Assembly: GCF_000717345.1 (NCBI RefSeq)
Contig: NZ_JNZA01000019.1
Span: forward strand, 73,718-137,717
Direction: 5' to 3'
Length of the DNA stretch: 64,000 bases
DNA from: Streptomyces lydicus
GTDB taxonomy: Bacteria; Actinomycetota; Actinomycetes; Streptomycetales; Streptomycetaceae
Shown: positions 33,989-42,880 of the stretch, one piece after another
Layout of the letters: each line of letters opens with the position of its first letter
How positions within the stretch are numbered: the first letter of the stretch is position 1
The notes under the pieces: generated by a model
What the model was told of the DNA's origin: nothing
The model's input: the letters and a program-made list of their open reading frames with translations, nothing else
Database searches by the model: none
Translations under genes and position numbers: made by a program

Positions 33989-35350
33989 CTACTCTCCGTC
34001 GGGTACGGCGTCAGTGCCCTTGATGTGCCGGGCGGGGTTGTGGTCTTCGTCGAGCATCTGCACCGCCCACAGCAGCTCTTGGGTGCCTTCGTGCTTGACC
34101 AACCCCGGCGAGACGCCGAGCCGGAACGCCCCGGCAGCCGGCTTGCCGTCGGCGGTGTGCGGCAGGACGTCCAGCGGGCTGGGCCCGTCCGAGAGGTAGA
34201 CCGAACAGTCCGACAGCAGGGCGTCCTGGGCGAGCAGCAGGTTCCCCGACGGCGTCGGCGCGTGCTGTGTGGCGAGGGCGGTCTTGAGGACCTTGCGGTG
34301 CATGTTGACGCGGGCGTCGAGATGACGGCGGCGCGGAAGTCGGGCCGCCAGGTCGGCCGCTCCAGTGCCGGCCACCGTTCGCCGAACTTGTGGCGGATGC
34401 TCTTGGGCCGCTCGCGCAGCTTGCCGATGCCGCCCTTGACCGTCGACTTGATCGCCGACAACACCGCGGCCAGGGCCGGGTCGGTGGCCTTGTGCCGCTC
34501 CATCGCCGCGAGGAACTCCTCCTCCGACAGGTCGGAGGTGACCCCGAGGTCGGCCATGGTCGCCTTGTACGCCTCACTGATGCGCTTGTACCAGGGGTCC
34601 AGGAAGGGGCCGGACTCGGTGCGGATCCACGCCTCCAGCGGCCGGACCTGCGCCGGGAGGCGGTAGGTGTCGATGAGCTCCTGGGCGTAGGTGACGGTCG
34701 GCGTCGCGTACCAGGCCGGGCCCTCGAGCCGGGTGCCGTGCAGGGTGAAGGGGTTGGGCAGACGGGGGTCGAGCTCGATGCTGGAGAGGTCCACCAGCTA
34801 TGAGCCGAGCGCCTTCTTGTCGAAGGCCGGCGCCTTCACATGCACCGGGCCGGACAGGCCGACGACGAGGCGGTTGGCGGCGGCGAGGAAGGCGGTGTTG
34901 ACGTCGATGCCGACCGCGAAGGCCCGCGCGCACTCGGCGTCGGTGAGCAGCGGCGGCGGGGTGCTCGTCGGGGGCCTCCACCGGGGCCGGGTCGACCGCT
35001 GCGGTCAAGGAGCCGGGCATCGGGCCGGAGACCCAGGTGCCGGACTCCTCATCCTTGACTGCCCTGGTTGGCGGTCGCAGGGCGGTCATCGCCTCCAGGC
35101 CGGAGACGGCCGTCGATCCCCGCGGGGTCAGGACACGGGCAGCGTAAGTGCCCAGCACGCGGGCGATGTCCGCGGGCTCCAACTGGTCGGTGCTCCCCCA
35201 CGAGCGCGCCTCGAGCGCCGCCCAGGGCAGGACCGCCAGCTGCACGCACTGCCGCCGGCCGCCCTCGGCCGGCCGGTAGATACGCGCCCACGGACCGAAG
35301 CCCCGCCGGGTCAGCTGCACTTCGCGCGAGCGAGCTGCTTGACGACCTTG
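33989..35350 (-). pseudogene. tap: Telomere-associated protein Tap, multiply broken
   Basis: Read on the minus strand, Tap segments appear in order but in different frames. First comes QCVQLAVLPWAALEARSW and TYAARVLTPRGSTAVSGLEA. A frameshift and deletion lie near 34960. Next is TDAECARAFAVGIDVNTAFL with NRLVVGLSGPVHVKAPAF, then an in-frame TAG (34798-34800) before LVDLSSIELDPRLPNPF. The part EAYKATMADLG...SAIKSTVKGGIGKLRERPKS follows. A second frameshift lies near 34318, and the end carries RVNMHRKVLKTAL and GFRLGVSPGLVKHEGTQ-like sequence. Tap binds telomeric 3' overhangs and recruits Tpg. The N-terminal 150 or so residues are missing as well. The gene cannot give a working protein, so any Tpg function needs a tap elsewhere. 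Confidence 0.85.
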
Positions 35351-35416
35351 TGGTCCTCGGGAAGACTGCCGCATGCCCCTCAACCAAGATCGAGAACCAG
35401 TTCCTAGAGGCGCGCA

Positions 35417-36313
35417 TCAAACACCCTTCAGAACACGGTCAAGTGCCGCGCGGCCTGCAGGTCCCCAGTTCGGCTTGCCGCCGGGAAGGCCCCGATCTCC
35501 GTTCTGCCCCATGAGCATCAGGAAGAGGCTCTTCATCGCGGCCAGCCCGCGGGCGCGCCGGATCGCTGCCTCGTCTGCGTGCGCGTACATGTCGAAGAAC
35601 CGTGAGGCCGTGCCCGCGGGCAGCAGCACCCATGCGGCGGCGAGGTCCCATGCCGGGTCGCCGGCGAACATGTCACCGAAGTCGACGATGCCCGAGAGCG
35701 TTCCGTCCGAGACGACGACATTCGCGGGATGGAGGTCGCCGTGCACCCACACCCGCGGGCCCTCCCACGCGTGGGCCGCCACGGCGTCGTCCCAGACGGC
35801 CCGGACGTCGGCAGCGATGTCGTCGAGGGCAACGGCCTGGAAGAAATTCTCGAAGCCGTCCGTGCAGTTCTTGGGATGGGCACCGCGGTCCGTAGCGATC
35901 GGCGCCTCGGCGGGCGCCTCCACATGGAGCGCCCGGAGGAAGCCCGCCAACGTGTCGGCCGCGTGGGCGCCGCGGCTGATCGAGCCGTGGTCCAGCGGCT
36001 CGCCGGGGACCCACGTCATCACGGTCCAGTGCTTGGGGAAGCGCTCGGACGGTTCGCCAAACCGCACCGGAGTCGGCACCGGGAGCGGCAGGCGCGGAGC
36101 CAGCACGGGTAGCCACCGCCGCTCCTTGAGCTGGAGCTCCGCGGTGGGGTCCATGCGCTGCATACGCACGGCCAACTCGTCCCCGAGACGCCACATTTGG
36201 TTGCCCCAGCCGCCCGCCACCTCGCGGATGGCCAGCCCTGCAAGGTCTGGATGTTGCTCCTGCAGCAGGTCGCGGACCAGGTCTGCGGTGATCTCGATCT
36301 CGGTGTCGGTCAT
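35417..36313 (-). CDS. Aminoglycoside phosphotransferase (APH)-family kinase
   Basis: 298 residues from ATG 36313. The kinase-like fold has a Brenner box VWVHGDLHPANVVVSDGTLS with catalytic Asp, the metal-binding IVDFGDMFAGDPAWDLAAAW, and an N-lobe with WGNQMWRLGDELAVRMQRMD holding the ATP lysine-equivalent region. TVMTWVPGEPLD is the hinge. The family phosphorylates aminoglycosides, macrolides, fructosamines or other small alcohols. Resistance to a defined drug cannot be claimed, as most such chromosomal genes have unknown substrates. It stands alone next to tap. Confidence 0.82.
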   Translation of the reverse strand: MTDTEIEITADLVRDLLQEQHPDLAGLAIREVAGGWGNQMWRLGDELAVRMQRMDPTAELQLKERRWLPVLAPRLPLPVPTPVRFGEPSERFPKHWTVMTWVPGEPLDHGSISRGAHAADTLAGFLRALHVEAPAEAPIATDRGAHPKNCTDGFENFFQAVALDDIAADVRAVWDDAVAAHAWEGPRVWVHGDLHPANVVVSDGTLSGIVDFGDMFAGDPAWDLAAAWVLLPAGTASRFFDMYAHADEAAIRRARGLAAMKSLFLMLMGQNGDRGLPGGKPNWGPAGRAALDRVLKGV

Positions 36314-36645
36314 GCGAAGTCACAGTACTGAGGCGGCAGGCGGAGCGGCTCTTGCTGTGACGCCTCTGACATCAGCGAGTCGGTTTCAGAGAGCTACAGA
36401 CCAGAGGCTTTGGGACGGACCGGCCACAAAGTTCAGAGAAGCGGCCAGGCCGAAGGAGACCGTTCCCTGCCAGAGCGATCGCATGGCTCGACGGTACGCA
36501 CGCACCGGCCAGGGCGCCGCCCCTCAGCATCCGCCTGGTGGGCTGCGTGCCTGCCGGCCTTTGATGCTCGGTGACGAGTCGGCTTTCGCCGGGAGGGAAA
36601 ACGCCGTGACCGAGGTCGCGGTGGTTGGTGCCCTCGACGCGTTGT

Positions 36646-37227
36646 TCAGGGCGTGGGCGCGGTGAGATACCGCTGGACCGTGGGTCCAAGCCAGTCCACG
36701 ATCTCCTCGCGGCCGAGCGCCATGCTCGCCGGGAACCGCAGCACGTAGCGCGTCAGCGCGAGCCCCAGCACGGTCGAGGCGCACAATGCCGCCCGCGCCG
36801 GCGCCTGGTCCGGTTCGGGGCCCAGCCGGCGGGCCAGCGGGATCAACTGCTCACGCAGCACGCTCTGCATGCGCTCGGCGGCGGCCGGGTCGGTGGCGCC
36901 GACCCGCATCAGTGCGGTGAGCTCCTCGTTTTCCTCCCACAGGGTCAGGAAGTGGCGCACCAGGGTGCGGCCGATCTCCTCGCGCGGTTCGACGGGCAGG
37001 CCAGGCAGCCCGGGGTCGATCGCGACGGCCGCCGCGAACAGGCCCGCCTTGTTGCCGTAGTAGCGCATCACCATTGACGGATCGATCTTGGCGTCGCGTG
37101 CGATGGCCCGGATGGTCACCTTCTCGTAGCCGTCCGCCGCGAACCGCTCGCGGGCCGCGGCGAGGATCGTGGCGCGGGTGGCGTCGGAACGCCGTGCGGC
37201 CTGCTGGTTCTCCGTGGTGCCGGTCAT
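36646..37227 (-). CDS. TetR-family regulator
   Basis: 193 residues from ATG 37227 (an in-frame ATG at 37239 adds four). HTH: RATILAAARERFAADGYEKV, TIRAIARDAKIDPSMVMRYY, GNKAGLFAAAVAID. The C-terminal half is the TetR_C_17-like LVRHFLTLWEENEELTALMR, TRYVLRFPASMALGREEIVD. It diverges from a small operon of an ABM monooxygenase, a VOC protein and a DUF4267 membrane protein. Two nearly identical 30-base palindromic blocks between them are its likely operators. Confidence 0.87.
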   Translation of the reverse strand: MTGTTENQQAARRSDATRATILAAARERFAADGYEKVTIRAIARDAKIDPSMVMRYYGNKAGLFAAAVAIDPGLPGLPVEPREEIGRTLVRHFLTLWEENEELTALMRVGATDPAAAERMQSVLREQLIPLARRLGPEPDQAPARAALCASTVLGLALTRYVLRFPASMALGREEIVDWLGPTVQRYLTAPTP

Positions 37228-37241
37228 GCCAACAAACATAG

Positions 37242-37326
37242 GCCAACACGAGTTGGCCAACAAGCGTTGACAGTCCAGAGCCGCGGCCCTACGTTTGCCA
37301 ACACGAGTTGGCCAACACGCGTTGGC
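37242..37326. promoter_or_regulatory. Duplicated TetR operator blocks
   Basis: Two 30-base blocks, 37242-37271 and 37297-37326, start with the palindrome GCCAACACGAGTTGGC and continue into a second, overlapping one (GCCAACACGCGTTGGC in the second copy, slightly degenerate in the first). The blocks are 55 bases apart centre to centre. They flank the TetR promoter and precede the ABM gene, so one regulator probably binds four half-overlapping sites. Confidence 0.72.
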
Positions 37327-37431
37327 AGGGTCGCAGTCGTTGGAGGCCGGCACCAGCGATGGCCCTTGAGTACCCGTCAGACCCCCTCGTGCCACAGGTA
37401 CCCCCCCCGTTAGTGAGAGGACGTACCGAAA

Positions 37432-37782
37432 ATGGCCAAGCTGCAGGGTCTCGACCCGGACACCCCGATGTTCGCGCAGTTCAAGGAGAAGACCGGGCCC
37501 ATCGTCCTGGCCAACACCTTCGTCGTCCCGAAGGAGAGGACGGAAGCGTTCCTGGCCCTCTTTCACAGGCAGGCCGGGTTCATGAAGGCTCAGCCGGGAT
37601 TCGTCTCCCTGCAGATGCACAAGGGAACGGCGGACAGTCAGCTTCTGATGAACGTCGCGGTCTGGGAGTCGACCGAGGCGCTCGCCACGGCGTTCGGCCG
37701 CCCGGAGTTCCAGCGCATGGTGGCCGAGTCCCCCGACGACATCGTGTCGTACCCGCACATCTTCGAGCAGATCGACGTGTGA
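37432..37782 (+). CDS. Antibiotic-biosynthesis-monooxygenase (ABM) domain protein
   Basis: 116 residues from ATG 37432. The ferredoxin-like ABM domain covers about 22-105: GPIVLANTFVVPKERTEAFL, HRQAGFMKAQPGFVSLQMHK, and VAVWESTEALATAFGRPEFQ. ABM proteins oxidise anthrone-like aromatics or degrade haem without a cofactor; most small chromosomal copies have unknown substrates. It is the first gene behind the duplicated TetR operators and is followed by a VOC protein. Confidence 0.82.
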   Translation: MAKLQGLDPDTPMFAQFKEKTGPIVLANTFVVPKERTEAFLALFHRQAGFMKAQPGFVSLQMHKGTADSQLLMNVAVWESTEALATAFGRPEFQRMVAESPDDIVSYPHIFEQIDV

Positions 37783-37887
37783 CACGGCAACCGCAGCCGA
37801 GGGAGGGCAGGGCGGCCGGAGACGCCCTGCCTCCCCCGGGCGGGCAGCACCCCACCTCGCGCAGCCCGTCCCTGAACAGGAGTCACT

Positions 37888-38274
37888 ATGACCGTGGAAC
37901 TGAACCACACCATCGTCCCCGCCCGTGACCCGCAAGCCTCGGCGCAGTTCCTGGCCGACATCCTCGGCCTCAGCGTCGACCCGCCGCTGGCGCACTTCAC
38001 GCCGGTCACGCTGGCCAACCAAGTCAGCCTGGACTACGACCAGCTGGATGACTTCGAGCCACACCACTACGCATTCATGGTCAGCGAGGAGGAGTTCGAC
38101 GCCGCCTTCGCCCGCATCCAGGACGGTGGAATCACCCACTACGCCGATCCCGCATGCCAAGAGAACGGGCAGATCTACCGCAGCGAGCGCACCGAAGGCT
38201 GCCGGGGTACCTACTTCCGCGACCCCGACGGACACCTCATGGAAATCCTCACCCCGGGCGGTGCCGGGTCGTGA
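37888..38274 (+). CDS. VOC-family (glyoxalase/bleomycin-resistance-like) protein
   Basis: 128 residues from ATG 37888. beta-alpha-beta repeats: ELNHTIVPARDPQASAQFLA, DILGLSVDPPLAHFTPVTLA, HHYAFMVSEEEFDAAFARIQ and a C-terminal GTYFRDPDGHLMEILTPG, the classic D-P-D-G-x-x-x-E metal-ligand strand. The N-terminal His (NHT) and the Glu (MEI) would bind a divalent metal. Possible roles are a dioxygenase, isomerase or drug-binding protein. Likely co-transcribed with the ABM gene 105 bases upstream. Confidence 0.84.
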   Translation: MTVELNHTIVPARDPQASAQFLADILGLSVDPPLAHFTPVTLANQVSLDYDQLDDFEPHHYAFMVSEEEFDAAFARIQDGGITHYADPACQENGQIYRSERTEGCRGTYFRDPDGHLMEILTPGGAGS

Positions 38275-38557
38275 GGCCGGTGGCGACCCAGCGGATCACG
38301 CCCTCGCCGGTGACAGCGGGATTGCGTTCGCAGCCGCGGCGATGCCGGTCAGCCATGCCAGTGTCCGTTCCCCCCGTCTGCAGGGCAGCACTGCGAAGCA
38401 CTTCTGGTGTGCGGCTCTACGGATGCCCCCGAGCAATCGCGGTTTAGTCCGCCCCGCCCGCACCGGTCCGCGTCATCCGGCACGTCACCGGCCGCCCCGG
38501 CTACGCCCGCCGCCGAACCCTGCCCCACTCCAACCTGAGCATCAAAGGAGAAGCGTC

Positions 38558-38986
38558 ATGTCGCTGAAGAACGTCAACACCGTGCTGATCACTGCCGTCA
38601 CCCTGTTCGTCCTCTACCTCGGGCTGTCCTTCATCCTGGCCCCTGAGGCGTCCACTCAGGGCGTTGGCCTGCCGAACTGGCCCGCCGGCAACGGCGACGG
38701 CTTCCTCATCATGAAGGGCACCCGCGAATTCTCGATGGGCCTGGTCATCGGCATCCTGCTGGTGACGGGCCACCGCCGGGCTCTGGGCTGGGTCCTGCTG
38801 ATGGAGGCCGTCGCCCCGTTCGGCGACATGATCAACGTCTTGGCCCACCACGGCTCCCTCTCCGCCGCGTTCGGCATACACGGCCTGACCTCGGCACTGA
38901 TCGCGATCACCGGCCTGCTGACCCTCCGCGAGACCCGCAAGGCCCACAAGGCCCCCGCCCCAGCGCCCGCCGCGCAGCCCGCCTGA
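38558..38986 (+). CDS. DUF4267 membrane protein
   Basis: 142 residues from ATG 38558 (AAAGGAGAAG just upstream). Four predicted membrane helices: VLITAVTLFVLYLGLSFIL, EFSMGLVIGILLVTG, ALGWVLLMEAVAPFGDMINV and SALIAITGLLTL. A central FLIMKGTREFSMG is typical of DUF4267 proteins, which often accompany TetR regulators. The function is unknown. It may belong to the same regulon as the ABM and VOC genes, although 283 bases separate it from the latter. Confidence 0.78.
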   Translation: MSLKNVNTVLITAVTLFVLYLGLSFILAPEASTQGVGLPNWPAGNGDGFLIMKGTREFSMGLVIGILLVTGHRRALGWVLLMEAVAPFGDMINVLAHHGSLSAAFGIHGLTSALIAITGLLTLRETRKAHKAPAPAPAAQPA

Positions 38987-39268
38987 CAGTTGCATGCCCG
39001 AAGGGGTGGCCCGGTCACATGGCCGCCGGGCCACCCCTTCAGCATCCGTCCGGGCGGAGGCGCGTTGCGAAATGTCCAGCAGTCGACCGACGACGTGATC
39101 CGCCGCAGCCCCGCGGCTACCGCCGGCCTCCCCCACGCCCTGGCCTGACGGCCTGGCGTCGCGCCCCGCGCCCCCAGGGAAGGAACCGGCTCACGCCTCC
39201 GACTTCGGGTGTGCAATGCCGTCCAGCCCGGCTGCCTGAGCTCCGCGCAGCGTCGTCCACAGGCGCCA

Positions 39269-39571
39269 CTACTCCTGCGGTTCGTGCGCCGCCGCCACGA
39301 TCCTCTGCAGGGCTGCGGCGTGCCGCTGGAACGCCAACCGGCCGTGCGAGGTGAGCCGGACGTGGGTCTGCCGCCCCGTACGGTTCCGGGTCTTGCGCAC
39401 CTCGATGTACCCGGCCTCCGCCAGCGAGGCGACCTGCTTGGACAGGGCCGAGTCGCTGGTCCTCACCTTGTCCCGTACGAAGCCGAACTCCACCCAGTCG
39501 GCCGGAGCCAGCAGCGCGACGACCGAGAGCCGGGCTGGTACGTGCAGGAACTCGTCGAAGTCCGGGTCCAT
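39269..39571 (-). CDS. Winged-helix (MarR/DUF-type) regulator coupled to a membrane protein
   Basis: 100 residues from ATG 39571, which overlaps the stop of the upstream membrane-protein gene (TGATG). It reads FDEFLHVPARLSVVALLAPA, VRDKVRTSDSALSKQVASLA and EAGYIEVRKTRNRTGRQTHV, the HTH_27-type winged helix (transcriptional repressor with an N-terminal LSVVALL helix). This type is normally the second gene after a small membrane protein and regulates its own operon. Palindromes upstream of the operon (40056-40106) are candidate operators. Confidence 0.82.
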   Translation of the reverse strand: MDPDFDEFLHVPARLSVVALLAPADWVEFGFVRDKVRTSDSALSKQVASLAEAGYIEVRKTRNRTGRQTHVRLTSHGRLAFQRHAAALQRIVAAAHEPQE

Positions 39572-40023
39572 CAGACGTTGCTGTTCCGACGAGTGATGGC
39601 CTTCATGATCGGGCGGGTCGCATACCTGGCCACCAGGGTCGCGATGGCCGCGACGGCCCCGGCGATCATGCCAGGGTTCGGGAGCTCGAGCAGCCGGGCG
39701 CCGATCAACGCCGCCACGAGGACCACTGTGACAACGCCCCCCACCCATAGGGAGAACGCCCACTCCGCGCCGGATGGCTTTCGGCGGACCGGGGCCCGCC
39801 GCTGATGCACGAACAGCATGCCTGCCATCAGCCCGCTGGCTGTCAGGAGGGTGAGGGTGCGCCAGGGGTTCGGCAGATCGACGGACGCACTGAAGCTGAA
39901 CACGGCCAGTGCGGTGACGAGGATGTAGGGAAGTGAGGAGCCGTGGCGCACATACGCGTCACGGGTCTGCTCCTGGTGGTGGTGTATGGCGTCGAGCGCG
40001 GTCTGCGCGTCGTACGAGGTCAT
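39571..40023 (-). CDS. Small membrane protein partner of the winged-helix regulator
   Basis: 150 residues from ATG 40023. N-terminal soluble helix (DAQTALDAIHHHQEQTRDAY), then two pairs of membrane helices: LPYILVTALAVFSFSASVDL, TLLTASGLMAGMLFV; WAFSLWVGGVVTVVLVAALI and NPGMIAGAVAAIATLVA. No transport motif. It is the first gene of a two-gene operon, coupled by overlap to the regulator; such pairs are widespread in actinomycetes but not characterised. Confidence 0.75.
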   Translation of the reverse strand: MTSYDAQTALDAIHHHQEQTRDAYVRHGSSLPYILVTALAVFSFSASVDLPNPWRTLTLLTASGLMAGMLFVHQRRAPVRRKPSGAEWAFSLWVGGVVTVVLVAALIGARLLELPNPGMIAGAVAAIATLVARYATRPIMKAITRRNSNV

Positions 40024-40055
40024 GAGTCCCCCTTGTCATGCTGGTCATCCCACGG

Positions 40056-40106
40056 TACTTGCCTATGGGGAAAGTACCACCTTCTTTCCTTGCGGGAAAG
40101 AAGGTG
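40056..40106. promoter_or_regulatory. Two palindromes upstream of the membrane/winged-helix operon
   Basis: GTACTT...AAGTAC arms (40056-40077) enclose a CC/GG-type centre. Right next to them is a perfect 12-base inverted repeat CACCTTCTTTCC-TTGCG-GGAAAGAAGGTG (40078-40106). Both share an ACTT/CTTTCC...GGAAAG/AAGT core. Position and similarity suggest tandem operator sites for the winged-helix protein; the second could also act as a hairpin. Confidence 0.6.
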
Positions 40107-40527
40107 TCGCCGGAGGGACCCGGCCGCCGACGGCGCTCAGGCGGCCCGCAGCTCGGGGCGCAGCCGCTCGAAGGAGACCGGGAGATACTCCGGGCTGCCT
40201 CAGACGGTCAGGCACGGTGAAGATGACGCGGCAGTTCGGGGCGTGCGCCTTGATCTCTGCGCGGTCTTCAGCGCCTCTCGAAGGCGGGGCGGACCCGGAT
40301 GCGGGTGCGGATCTTTTCGCCGACGAGCTTGTCCCTCGGGATGCCCTACTCACCACCCAGATCACCTCTTACGAAGACGTCGCGGCGAAGATGCGCGAAC
40401 GGATGGCAGCCCTACCGGAGGGCGAACAGACCGAATGGGAACAGGCCGCCGATCCTTCGCCGAGTCCGGGCCGGCGGCGACCTCAAACTCCTCCCCTTGG
40501 CCGTCGTCTCCAAGGGCGGAACCTGAG
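40107..40527. other. Decayed region
   Basis: A minus frame here reads KAHAPNCRVIFTVPDRLR and, after a frame change, a FERLRPELRAA-like end at about 40140. It looks like the C-terminus of a lost gene. No other supported feature. Confidence 0.35.
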
Positions 40528-40869
40528 ATGGCTGCCCGAACCCCCGCTGTCGTCCTCGCCGAATGCCGGCGACAGACCAGCCTCCTCAAACGACAACGCG
40601 TGCTCGACACCATCCGGACGATGCTGGACAACGGCGAGTCGATCTCCTTCGCCGCCATCGCCCGCGCTGCGAGAGTGTCGACCTGTCTCGTCCATGCCGA
40701 GGGCGTCCGCGAGCACGTCCAAGCGGCCATCCAGCGGCAGGAACAGGCTCCCGTCACCTCGGCTGTCCAAGGCCGCCGGGCAGCACCCGCCAGCCTCCAC
40801 GCTGACCTGGCAATGGCCCGGGAGGAGTTCAAAGAACTCCGCACGGAACGCGACGGTTTGCCTCCGTGA
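40528..40869 (+). pseudogene. DUF6262 (TnpC-like) recombinase-helper protein, truncated
   Basis: 113 residues from ATG 40528: LLKRQRVLDTIRTMLDNGES, ISFAAIARAARVSTCLVHAE and GVREHVQAAIQRQ, then LHADLAMAREEFKELRTERD. This is the N-terminal two thirds of DUF6262 proteins, the third gene of Tn554-like tripartite tyrosine-recombinase modules. The C-terminal coiled coil is cut off and the two recombinase genes are not present. A relic of such an element. Confidence 0.65.
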
Positions 40870-41117
40870 AGCCGTTGCGGAACTCGCCGAACAGTTCCCC
40901 CTCGTGACCATGCGTAGTCAGGTGGAACGCATAACGGTAGGGGGATGGCTTGGACAACCGGACAAACGCAGGTAAATGGGCCCTGTTGTGAAAGGTTGTG
41001 AAAGTCTGCTCGCCAATTTCTGTTACGCAACGCCAGTCACCCGCGTCTCCTTACATGTACGGCGGAACACAGTCGCGCGCACCGGCGCCGAGAGAGCAAA
41101 CGCAGAGAGTGGGGGGC

Positions 41118-42701
41118 GTGGACGCGGAAAACGGGGTGGCGGTGGTCACGGCCGCACAGAACGGCGACCACCGGGCTCAGGACGAACTCGTCGGCGAGTG
41201 CCTGCCGTTGGTGTACAACATCGTCGGCCGGGCCCTGAACGGTCACGCCGACGTCGACGACGTGGTGCAGGAGACCATGCTCCGCGTCATCAACGGCCTG
41301 GACAGCCTGCGCGACCCGGCGGACTTCCGGTCGTGGCTGGTGGCCATCGCCATGAACCAGATACGCCAGCACTGGCGCCAGAACCAGTCGCGGACCGCGC
41401 CCCTCCCCGGGTACGACGGGCTGGACGACTCCCTCGACATCGCCGACCCCGGCGCCGACTTCGTCGATGCCACCATCACGCGCCTGGGCCTGGAGGGCCA
41501 GCGCCGCGAACTCGCCCAGGCATCCCGCTGGTTGGACAGCGATGACACGGCCCTGATGTCGCTGTGGTGGCTGGAGGCGGCGGGTGAACTGACCCGCGCC
41601 GAGGTCGCGGCCGCCCTGGAGCTCTCGCCCCAGCACGTCGGCGTCCGGGTGCAGCGGATGAAGGGCCAGCTGGAGACGGCCCGGGTGGTGGTGCGGGCAC
41701 TGGACTCGACCCGCAAGGCGGGCCCCCGGGCCTGTGCGGAACTGGAGTCGATGGCGGAACGGTGGGACGGGGCGCCCTCCCCGCTGTGGCGAAAACGGTT
41801 CTCCCGGCACGTCCGCGCGTGCGCGAGCTGTTCGGGCCACCGGGAGGAGTTGGCACCCGCCGAGAAACTCCTCGTCAACCTCACGCTGGCGCCCATGACA
41901 GGGACGGCCGCGGCCGCGCTGCTGGAGGCGGTGTGCGCGAAGGCGGACGCCGGGGAGGCGGCGGCGCGGCCGGCCGGAGGGATGACCCCGCTGCCCGCAG
42001 CCGAGGCGGGCTCGTTCGCGGGCGCCGCCGGGCCCCGTACCGCCCATGCTCCCGTGCGTGCCGGGCACCGCCGTGGCACCGGCTCTCGCCACCGCCACGG
42101 TCGTCACCGGATACCCCACGGCCGCCGGGCAGGACGGACTACGAGCACCACAGCGCTGCCTGTCTCCCTCGCGGGCGCCGCCCACCCGGCCGACCGGGGC
42201 CGACGGCGAAGACCCTTCGCCCCGCGGCCGGCCGTGGCCCTCCCGTCCGGTCACGCCGCGTCCCCTGCCGGTCAACTCGTCCGCACGTCCGGCCAATCCC
42301 GAGAAGAAACGTTTCGTCCGGCAGGCCGCCGGCCGGCTCGCCCCCGAGCGAACCAAGACCGGCCGGCCACCGCCGCGCACCGCCCCGACGCGCCGGCCGG
42401 AGCCGGCGTCGCCCGGAGGACCTGCGCACCCTCGCTTCCACGACCCCACCGACCCGGACGGCACCGGCCCCGCCGAGCGGATCACCGCGGCGGTCTCTTC
42501 CCGGAGCGCCCCGGCCGACAACACCGCCCTCCGCCGGCCGGGCCCGGTGAGAGCGACGAGCGCCCGGAAGAACGGCACGGTGCACCGCCCCCACGCGCCC
42601 ACCCCCACCTGTACGGACGGCCGGAGCCGGCGTCGCCGGCGGGCCGGCGCGGCCCGTGCCGGACACAGCACGTCTCGACGCAGCTGACGCGTTTCCGCTG
42701 A
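41118..42701 (+). CDS. ECF sigma factor - TM - CAP-domain fusion, frameshifted near 42030
   Basis: From GTG 41118. Sigma2: ELVGECLPLVYNIVGRALNG, DVDDVVQETMLRVINGLDSL, WLVAIAMNQIRQHWRQ. Sigma4: ALMSLWWLEAAGELTRAEVA, ALELSPQHVGVRVQRMKGQL. A zinc-finger-like H-x3-C-x2-C (HVRACASC) follows near residue 235. In this frame the protein turns into Arg/Pro-rich noise after about residue 305. In the next frame a membrane helix appears (VPGTAVAPALATATVVTGY) and later HDPTDPDGTGPAERITAA, the conserved core of CAP/SCP-PR1 domains. The ancestral protein was therefore a sigma factor fused through a TM helix to an extracytoplasmic CAP domain. Only the sigma half remains readable in frame. Confidence 0.68.
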   Translation: MDAENGVAVVTAAQNGDHRAQDELVGECLPLVYNIVGRALNGHADVDDVVQETMLRVINGLDSLRDPADFRSWLVAIAMNQIRQHWRQNQSRTAPLPGYDGLDDSLDIADPGADFVDATITRLGLEGQRRELAQASRWLDSDDTALMSLWWLEAAGELTRAEVAAALELSPQHVGVRVQRMKGQLETARVVVRALDSTRKAGPRACAELESMAERWDGAPSPLWRKRFSRHVRACASCSGHREELAPAEKLLVNLTLAPMTGTAAAALLEAVCAKADAGEAAARPAGGMTPLPAAEAGSFAGAAGPRTAHAPVRAGHRRGTGSRHRHGRHRIPHGRRAGRTTSTTALPVSLAGAAHPADRGRRRRPFAPRPAVALPSGHAASPAGQLVRTSGQSREETFRPAGRRPARPRANQDRPATAAHRPDAPAGAGVARRTCAPSLPRPHRPGRHRPRRADHRGGLFPERPGRQHRPPPAGPGESDERPEERHGAPPPRAHPHLYGRPEPASPAGRRGPCRTQHVSTQLTRFR

Positions 42702-42880
42702 CGTGACTTCGCCGGCGCGGCACCGCTGAAGCGAACCGCCGCGCCCCCTGGCCCCCTGAACCCCCACCACACCCCCCACAACACGGGCCTTCCACGGCAC
42801 CACCCTGCGCACCGCTCACGCGCCGCAACGTGCCCAACGCCTGTTCATCACAACCACACACCACACGGCAGGAGAGAGAG

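Noticed and set aside
35417-36313. Specific aminoglycoside-resistance gene
   Set aside because: The APH fold is clear, but the family includes many kinases with unrelated substrates and nothing here specifies a drug.
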